This document shows, piece after piece, positions 56,971 through 64,000 of a stretch of 64,000 bases of DNA (position 1 is the stretch's first letter; every line of letters begins with the position of its first letter). Made by a program: the position numbers and the translations under genes. The notes beneath the pieces are model-generated. The model saw only the letters and a program-made list of their open reading frames with translations, searched no databases and was not told the DNA's origin. The DNA is from Euptelea pleiosperma. Its lineage: Eukaryota; Streptophyta; Magnoliopsida; Ranunculales; Eupteleaceae. The stretch spans positions 18,150,829 through 18,214,828 of the forward strand of contig CM068540.1 of NCBI GenBank assembly GCA_035048495.1, given 5' to 3'.

Positions 56971-58325
56971 TGTGGGGGAAAAATATCTGATTAACCCACA
57001 CATTCTTCGAGGTCAGATGATTTGGATTTTGGTGATGATCGGACGATTCTGATGTTCCAAGATGAAATTGCTTTCTCCTCTGCGAAGGATAGGATGATCT
57101 CCAGATGAGATTTGGTTGTACCTGTTGACAAGACTCAGACGCTCAAGTCAGCTTGGAAAATGCAACAGGTTTCAGGAAAATAGTAAAAGGTTTCAGAGTT
57201 TAGGCTATCTGGATCTAGAGAGCAAGATCCTCTTCTCAGTCCTAAGGGTCTCATATTTATACCCTTAGAACTGGCGTGACTCACCTTCCACGTGTCTAGT
57301 CATTATCAGTCAACGATGACTCAGATGGATTCTGTTATAAAACAGAATCTTATGGTTATATCTTGACTTCTTTGATTCGGTTATACCTGAAATAACTGAA
57401 GTGACACTGAGGTGGCATCCTTCGTGTCAGGTATTCGGATAAGGGGATGTCAAATTCGTGATAGTTCAACTAGCTGTCATGTGGCCAATATTCATTAGTT
57501 AAGAAATCGATTGTGTTCAGAATACTTACCTCGTACGTAAGAGATCATGCCACGTAAGTCATTTGACCTCATCTGGCTTTGTCGGGATGAGATTGAAATA
57601 GATCCTGTCAAGTAAGTCTGGTGACCTTGTCGGGATATATGCATCCAGCCAGTTATGTGACCTTGCCGGGATAATATTGAAATAGATCCCGTCAAATATG
57701 TTGACCTTGTCGGGATGAGATTGTAATAGATCCCGTCAAGCCTGTTGACCTTGTCGGGATGAGATTGAAATAGATCCCGTCAAGTCTGTTGACCTTGTTG
57801 GGACGAGATTGTTCATAGGTCCCGTCAAGCCTGTTGATCTTGTCGGGATGAGATTGAAATAGATCCCGTCAAGTCTGTTGACCTTGCTGGGACGAGATTG
57901 TTTATAGGTCCCGCCAAGCCTGTTGATCTTGTCGGGATGAGATTGAAATAGATCCCGTCAAGTCTGTTGACCTTGTCGGGATGAGATTGAAATAGATCCC
58001 GTCAAGTCTGTTGACCTTGTTGGGACGAGATTCAATAATAAATATGTCGGGCAAGATTGAATGCTTCCCGACATATTTAAAGGCTAAGACGTTAATGTAT
58101 TATGTTAGCATTACGTCCATGTGTCGATTATTCCATCTTGACACGTGGCACTTCCAATTAATGGAAATCATGTGACACGATGGGTAGTTTATGGCTCCTG
58201 ATGATGCCTCCGGCGCATTTACTCTCGCGTGCTATTCATTAACACATGTCATCTTTTTATAATCGCACGTGCTAAGCCAGTGACACGCATCAGTATCTGA
58301 CTTGCTGAAAAATACGGCACCCACA
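56971..58325 (-). repeat. 5' LTR of gypsy element
   Basis: 1355 bp. TATA box TATAAATA (minus) at 57254-57261. The 44-bp tandem array at about 57575-58035 has roughly ten copies, twice that of the 3' LTR and the main reason for the length difference. Confidence 0.95.
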
Positions 58326-58412
58326 GGTTTAAACGGAAACGGACTTGGGGCGTTACCGTTTAAACGGCTGTTTAAACCGTTTAAACGCCGTTTTTAAAAC
58401 CATGACTAAGAT

Positions 58413-59377
58413 AGCAACTCATGACTTATAGTCCTTTCCACCAAAGGGTTTGGAGTGTCACTCCATAAAATTAGTTCCCTTTTTCCATTTATTATTTTAA
58501 GCATTGTTAAATACGTTCCTTATAACTAATGGGTCACGTCACACTAAAAAAAGATCAAAATAATATGGCACAGGTTCTGAGGATCCCTTTTTGTGACCAA
58601 TCTCAGAAGTCGCGTTATCAGTAGTAGATTTTGAGAAACCAACTGTTGTTGAGGGCTAGCAAAATGTGAATGCCAGCTCAACACTATCAACCCCTTTTCA
58701 TTTTTCAAAATAACATTTATATATAACGGTAAAATAATAGATAACAAACAAAAAAGGGTTGTTAGAGCGTTAAGCCTTTTTCCAGTTTTAGGTTTTATAA
58801 TTGCAAATAACGCGCGTAACAGTCTTGCAGCGTTACTAGGACTGCAACTTGGGCAGGCACAACCCAATGTTGGGCTCAGATTGAGTTGGCTCCTTTAGTA
58901 CTTGGGTTGGGCATGTGCCTGGATTTTGACAACCTAATCAAAATCGGGTTGGGCTTGGGCTGAAGCTTCGGGCAACCAGACCGAACTTGAGCCAGGCAAT
59001 ACACCACTGAAAATGGAAATGCAGTGGTAATATTATTTTAGTACTCAATCCAGCCTTTTTTCCAATTAGGTTCCCACCATAGTTGGTAAGTTCGCGTATT
59101 TTTCGTGTATTATTTGCACTTTTTTTGAAATTTTGGAACCACATTTTATGCCGTATACACAACTTATTCATAATTAATAGAAAAAGTATTAATTTTTTTA
59201 ATCCAAAAAGATGCAGATATATAATTGTTTTTATTTTTATTTCTTCACTACTTATTGTTTTATTTTAATTTTTATTGAATTTTTAAACAAATTTTCGAAA
59301 GCCAAATCCAAATTACACTCAAACTTTTCCCATAACATATTTTTGCCATGTGTGGAATTGCTATTTGCTGTCCCAAC
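58413..59377. other. Unit C, resumed
   Basis: Non-coding, matches 19925-20781 of unit A including the CCACCATAGTTGGTAAG motif. No gene. Confidence 0.6.
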
Positions 59378-59746
59378 CATGGTAAAAACGGCCGTTATAA
59401 TGGATTCGGACCTCCCCGTTATGTGTTATATACCGTTAAAGTGCTCAAAAAATAATGGCTGTTATTTTCCGTTTGCGTTCCGTTATAACAAAATAACGAC
59501 TGTTATTTTCCGAAAAATATTGTGAGAAAAAAAACTGCCGTTATTTTCCGTTATTTTTTTGTTTTTGAAAAAAAATTCAAAATTTGAATTTCAGCACAAT
59601 TAATTCCGTTATTTTCTTTATTTTCTATTATTTTTTCCATTTTTGCCCTTGGGCGTTACAATTCGTTATAACTGCAGTTATAACGGAAAAAACGGTAATG
59701 CCCGAGTCGGCCGTTATACAGTTATAACGGTCCCTTTTAAACCTTG
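59378..59746. mobile_element. M2 copy in unit C
   Basis: Ends CATGGTAAAAACGGCCG and (complement) CAAGGTTTAAAAGGGACCG; TCCCAAC on both sides. It keeps the most complete GTTATAACGG palindromes. Confidence 0.65.
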
Positions 59747-60886
59747 ATCCCAACTACCATATTTATTCATATTTATAGACGAAAAGAACCTTTAATAAAG
59801 GAGTGGATGATAAAGGTGCACTACAAGTTGGGGGACTCACCATGACTGACCTCTAAATTCCCTCCCTTTCACAATAGACTTCTTTTCTTTGTTGCAGATA
59901 TAGTTTCGATTTTGAGAGAAAAGAGTAGTTCAGAAGCAAGTGGTCCAGTTCGAATTTTCGATTAATCTTCTTTCCTTCTTTCTCGGATCAAGTACGTGCT
60001 TCATTAGTTTATTTGTTTAGCAATTTTTTATTAATTTAAAATTTCCCTTTCTAGAAGTTAATTTTTATGTCAATCATTTAATTTTATTTCTAAATTATAT
60101 AAAAAATATGGTTCTTGATACATGTGACTGATTAGATGTTTGTAACCATCTGAAAATAAAGAAAATTACAAAAAAAAAGTAATTTGAGGTATTCCAGTCT
60201 CTAATTGTAGGGCATGAAATGGGTCAGACTCCTGTCAGATATGGGTAGATCCATATTCAAAATCCAAATTTGAATGATGCTGATCTAGATCGGGATCTGG
60301 GTCTAGATTTATATCCAACCCATACATAGATAAGATGGTCGGATTCACACAAATGAACCTTTTAAAAATAAAAAACAACGGATGTCAGATATCAATCAAT
60401 TAAACTGTAGATCTGAAAGAATTATTCAAAAATTGAAGATCCTTAAGATCTAACAATCACATGGATCATAAATTTGAGATCTTCATAACGAGCAACTTCA
60501 TAATCATTCATAAAAAAACAATTCAATTTTAGATCAAAAAGATTTTCTCATAACATTGAAGTTTTATATGGTCTATTTCATAATTTGATCATATACTACA
60601 TAGATCGAAGCTAGTTTTCAGAAAGTTCCTTTTAAGTTCTATGCTGATCTTCAAGATCTGAGGATCAACAGAGCAGATCAGTGAAGATAGAAGATGTCAA
60701 CAATCTAATCTCATCAAAAGCAGAAATTTTAATCAATCTTGATGGAAAATCTAGAAGATCTCTGTGAAAAAGAAGAGAATTGTCTTTAACCTTCCAAGAA
60801 CACAAAGAACAACTTTCTCCCCGATCTAAAGTTGTAAAGTCCTTTTTCTTTACGATTGGCAGTTTCGGAGCACTGCTCGAAACCTC
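59747..60886. other. End of unit C and start of unit D
   Basis: Exon-like block (about 59899-59990), GATC-rich segment (about 60235-60330), unit boundary at 60338. No gene. Confidence 0.55.
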
Positions 60887-61384
60887 CACGGTTTAAAAGG
60901 GGCCATTATTAAGGAATAAGGCCAGGCATCGGGCTGGGCCATGGTCAGGACAAGCCAACACAAGGGTTTGGCTCCGTCATTTAAAAAAATAATGTAAAAA
61001 AGTCGGGCCATTGTTTGGCTGAGCCGGTTGACCACATCGGCCTGGGTTGCGGGCCAAATTGCCAAGATGAGGTTTAACAGACAGGGGGGCGTTACCATTT
61101 TTTCCTTATCACGGATTCTAACGCATAGGGGCAAAAACAAAAGAATAATAATAATGGAAAAAAAAAATGACACTAAAATCAAAATTTGAATTTCAAATTT
61201 TTAATAAAAATTATAAGGGAAATAACAAAAAAATAACCTAAATAATGGACTTTTTTTCACAATTTTTTTTAGAAAGTTATAACGAAAATGAAAAATAACG
61301 ACTGCTATTTTCTGAGCATTAAAACGATATATAACGTAACGGGGGAGGTCTGAATCCGTTGTAACAGCTATTTTTTAAACTATG
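60887..61384. mobile_element. M1 copy in unit D
   Basis: Ends CACGGTTTAAAAGGGGCC and (complement) CATAGTTTAAAAAATAGC. Confidence 0.55.
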
Positions 61385-61549
61385 CCCGGAACCACTCTCC
61401 AACCAAGAACCATAAAATACGCTTTTATCATGGAGTAGAACTTTGCTGACCGGTGCCGGTCTGCAGAGGTGCCAGTTTACCACAATATGAGCCACGTAGC
61501 ATATTCTTATAGATTTCTGACCGTAAATTTGTTTAGCCGATCCCTAGGT

Positions 61550-61892
61550 CATAGTTTGCAATTCGGTATACAGAAAGATTTGAAACGGGAAAAGTTCGAG
61601 TTTAATTTGGTTTCGGGATAAAAAAAATTCGGTCATTGTTCAAATGTTATATTCATTTTACCCTTAAAAAGCCTGAATTTTACCAAACTTTTAATTTTAT
61701 GTGGCATTTTATACGTTTTTATTTTAAAAAATACAAAATTCATATATTTAACGCGAATAGTACACGTTTTATTCGTATAGTCTTAAAATTCGTACTTTTT
61801 TCTGATTTTTTATTTTATATGGAAGTATTAAACGTATCTTAAAAAAAAAATCAATTATTAAACGCATATAATATGGGAATTTACTAACAAGG
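61550..61892. mobile_element. Small hAT-like element private to unit D
   Basis: 343 bp. Perfect 8-bp target repeats CCCTAGGT at 61542-61549 and 61893-61900; units A and C have the 8-mer once (about 8154, 44432). Ends CATAGTTTGCAATTCGG and (complement) CCTTGTTAGTAAATTCCC match those of M3, so M3 is likely a fixed older member. Non-coding. Confidence 0.75.
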
Positions 61893-62638
61893 CCCTAGGT
61901 GGACCTACAGACCAAAAATACCCTCGTCGGTAATTTCTATGCGTTGAATTGGACCGGATTTCATGGGTTGATTTTTAACCTGGAATTTGAGCATTATTGA
62001 CCATTAGTTGGTGTACAAAGGTCCAAAGGTTTGAAATCACTAATCAAGCTGATTTAGGTATGTAGGTCCACCCATAATTATCAAATCTCTGTTTAAAACC
62101 CGACTTTTTGAAAAATTACAAAACATTGCGAAAAAAAAACAAGAAATATTCAATAATCCGAAACAACCCCATAATTTTAGAATTTTCAAAAAATCTCATG
62201 AATCAAAATATTCTTATTTTTAAATTAAAGAATATTTTTATTTATAATATATTTGTCACCAATTTTATGTTTAAAAAAATATTTTTAGAAAGGATTAACG
62301 AATTCCTACACTTTTGGAAACATTGATAAATGAGAAAGATTTTAGAAATTATTAATGTTGCTTATATTACTTAGATTTAAGGAAAATAGCATATAGTTTC
62401 ATTTTTTTTTAATGCCTAGTTTGGACTAAAAAGTATTAAACCCAAAGCCTCTCTTATCGATATTTTGACGTTATATTTTTTTTGACCGATTTTTTGAACC
62501 AAATCGTTTTGAACTCACATTTTTCAGTGGACGAGTTTTTGCCGCTTCACGATTTGATAACTTGTGGGTCCACAATATCCGAAATGCCCATACATATAGG
62601 AGTAGAACTTAATTAATTACAGACCACAGTTGGAAACC
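61893..62638. other. AT-rich spacer of unit D
   Basis: Counterpart of 8160-8927. No gene. Confidence 0.6.
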
Positions 62639-62974
62639 CATAGTTAGCAATTCGGAGTGCAGCAAAAATACGGTGCGGAAAATGTTAGAGAAAAATTCGG
62701 GTTTGTCATTGAAAATGAGTTAAAGTTTTTGAAAAGAATATGAAAAACTTAAAATATTGATAATTAATTTTTTTGTCATATAAAATGATTTTTCATCTTC
62801 AAAACTGAATATTCTGGGAAAAGTTCTTGAACTATTATTAGAGAATTATTCGAGCAAGTTAAAAAATGTACGAATTTTTCTAAACGTTTGAATAGGACGT
62901 TGTTAGGTTTGTTTTTTGAATAACTTCATACGGCTTGCAAATTATTCTCGAATAATTCGAGAATTTACTAACTG
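62639..62974. mobile_element. M3 copy in unit D
   Basis: Ends CATAGTTAGCAATTCGG and TTTACTAACTG; contains the 21-nt near-palindrome at about 62943-62963. Confidence 0.5.
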
Positions 62975-64000
62975 CAGCTGATCGTGTGGATGTTTGGCCC
63001 AACCGTAGGTGGACCAAAGACAAAAAATTAGTCTGATTAATGATTTCTAAGCTGTCAATTGGAATCATTTTCATCGGTTGAATTTTAATTGTGGAACTTG
63101 AGCATTATTTGGGGTACAAAAATCATGGGGTTACTAAGATTGCAACTCATGACCTATAGTCCCTTCCACCAATGGGTCTGGCGTATCGCTCCATAAAATT
63201 AATCCCCTTTTTTCATTTATTTTGACCACTCTCAGAAGTTGCGTGCTCAGCCATAGATTTCCAGAAACCAACGGTTGTTGAGTTCTAGCAAAATGTGAAT
63301 GCCAGCTCGACACTATCAACCCCTTTTCATTTTTCAAAATAACATATATATATATATATATATATATATGTAAAATAATAGATAATAGACAAAATAATGG
63401 TTGTTATAGCGTTAAGCCCTTTTTACTGTTTTAGGTTTTATAATGCCAAATAACGTAACAGTCTAGCAGCGTTACTAGGATTGGAACTTGGGCAGGCACA
63501 ACCCAAAGTTGGGCTCGGATTGAGTTGGCTCCTTTAGTACTTGGGTTGGGCATGTGCCTAGATTTGACAACCTGATCAAAATCAGGTTGGGCTTGGGCTT
63601 GGGCTTGGGCTTGGGCTTGGGCTTGGGCTTGGGCTAAAGCAGTGGGCAAAATGACCCAATTACCTGAGCCTGACCATACACCACTAAAATTGTAAATGTA
63701 GTGGTAATATTATTTTAGTACTCAACCCAGCCTTTTTTTCAATGAGGTTCCCACCATAGTTGGTAAGTTCGTGTATTATTCTTGTATTATATGCACTTTT
63801 TTTGAATGTTTTGAACAACATTTTATGTGGTATATACAAATTATTCATAATTAATAGAAAAAGTATTAATTTTTTAATCCAAAAAGATGCAGATATATAA
63901 TTATTTTTTATTTTTATTTCTTCATTTCTTATTGTTTTATTTAATTTTTAAACAAATTTTTGAATGCCAAATCCAAATTATATTCAAACTTTTCCCATAA
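62975..64000. other. Right-edge part of unit D
   Basis: Non-coding. Holds the unoccupied Sirevirus 1 site region (about 63060), a (TA)n tract (about 63346-63369) and an expanded hexamer. No gene. Confidence 0.6.
63587..63634. repeat. (TTGGGC)8 hexamer repeat
   Basis: Eight exact units. The other three array units have only two copies here, so this is a local expansion. The Ala-Gln ORF on the minus strand is an artefact. Confidence 0.9.

Larger units (their letters stand above)
46123..58325 (-). mobile_element. Tat-type Ty3/gypsy retrotransposon, structurally complete
   Basis: 12.2 kb, minus strand. LTRs run TGTGGGGGAA to ACCCACA; perfect target repeats GGTTT at 46118-46122 and 58326-58330. 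PPT and primer site are in place. Domain order gag-PR-RT-RH-second RH-INT, no chromodomain, and an extra gene on the opposite strand between pol and the 3' LTR: features of the Tat clade. Gag-pol is one frame with four stops and no frameshift, and the LTRs are very similar, so it is the youngest large insertion here. Confidence 0.95.
45756..58404. mobile_element. hAT-like non-autonomous element split by the gypsy retrotransposon
   Basis: About 441 bp without the guest. Perfect 8-bp target repeats ACTAAGAT at 45748-45755 and 58405-58412; sibling units have this 8-mer once. Ends CAAGGTTTAAAGGAGGCC and (complement) CATGGTTTTAAAAACGGCG. The interior is dense in GTTTTAACGG and GTTTAAACGG. It has the same terminal style as M1 and M2, so one family. 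No coding capacity. Confidence 0.75.
43168..60337. repeat. Tandem-array unit C (with gypsy element)
   Basis: 17.2 kb, of which about 4.5 kb is unit. The rest is the gypsy element and the small hAT-like element that hosts it. A further private insertion of about 110 bp lies at about 45053-45163. Confidence 0.8.
60338..64000. repeat. Tandem-array unit D (runs off the window)
   Basis: Contains M1, a private small element, M3 and the block up to just before M2. The window ends about 1 kb short of the next expected boundary. Confidence 0.78.

Noticed and set aside
1..64000. tRNA and rRNA genes
   Set aside because: Only tRNA-complementary primer sites of retrotransposons were found; no cloverleaf or rRNA sequence recognised.

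Overview
This is a repeat-dominated stretch of a flowering-plant nuclear genome. The base composition is AT-rich. The long terminal repeat (LTR) retrotransposons are of plant Sirevirus and Ty3/gypsy Tat type, the accessory genes carry plant-like TATA boxes and short GT-AG introns, and hAT- and CACTA-like element ends are present. I see no ordinary host gene, rRNA, tRNA or CRISPR array. The species cannot be told from the sequence.

Layout. (1) About 1-5.74 kb: the 3' end of a + strand LTR element that enters from the left. It consists of a broken ORF, a long untranslated stretch, a polypurine tract (PPT) at 2801-2810 and a long probable LTR starting at 2811. (2) About 5.74-6.52 kb: unassigned DNA. 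(3) 6524-64000: a head-to-tail array of at least four copies (A-D) of a unit of about 4.4-4.5 kb, running off the right edge. Each unit carries the same set of small hAT-like elements (called M1, M2 and M3 here). Large elements have burst into it: Sirevirus 1 (9352-19843, minus) in unit A; Sirevirus 2 (22529-40330, minus) in unit B, itself split by Sirevirus 3 (27990-35325, minus); and a 12.2-kb Tat-type gypsy element (46123-58325, minus) inside a small hAT-like element in unit C. Sibling units supply the uninterrupted insertion sites, so the order of events can be read directly.

How the genes work together. In each retrotransposon the 5' LTR (right-hand, because the elements are on the minus strand) would drive Gag-Pol. 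The primer site is initiator-tRNA-Met-like in the Sireviruses and begins TGGCGCCG in the gypsy element. Gag, protease, integrase and reverse transcriptase/RNase H together copy and insert the element. All copies here are broken. The gypsy element is least decayed: one unbroken frame of 1834 codons with only four nonsense codons.

Most interesting. The gypsy element carries an antisense gene downstream of pol with its own TATA box, three exons, canonical introns and a poly(A) signal (47596-50490). Sirevirus 1 and 2 carry a third gene in the envelope position that is not envelope-like. It has its own TATA box, preceded by the same GGTCGACCGG palindromes found in the LTR promoter. Two unrelated retrotransposon lineages thus appear to carry separately promoted accessory proteins of the plant 'putative transposon protein' type. 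At 40331-40721 a deletion is sealed by filler DNA made of a CACTA-like terminus and a mitochondrion-like fragment.
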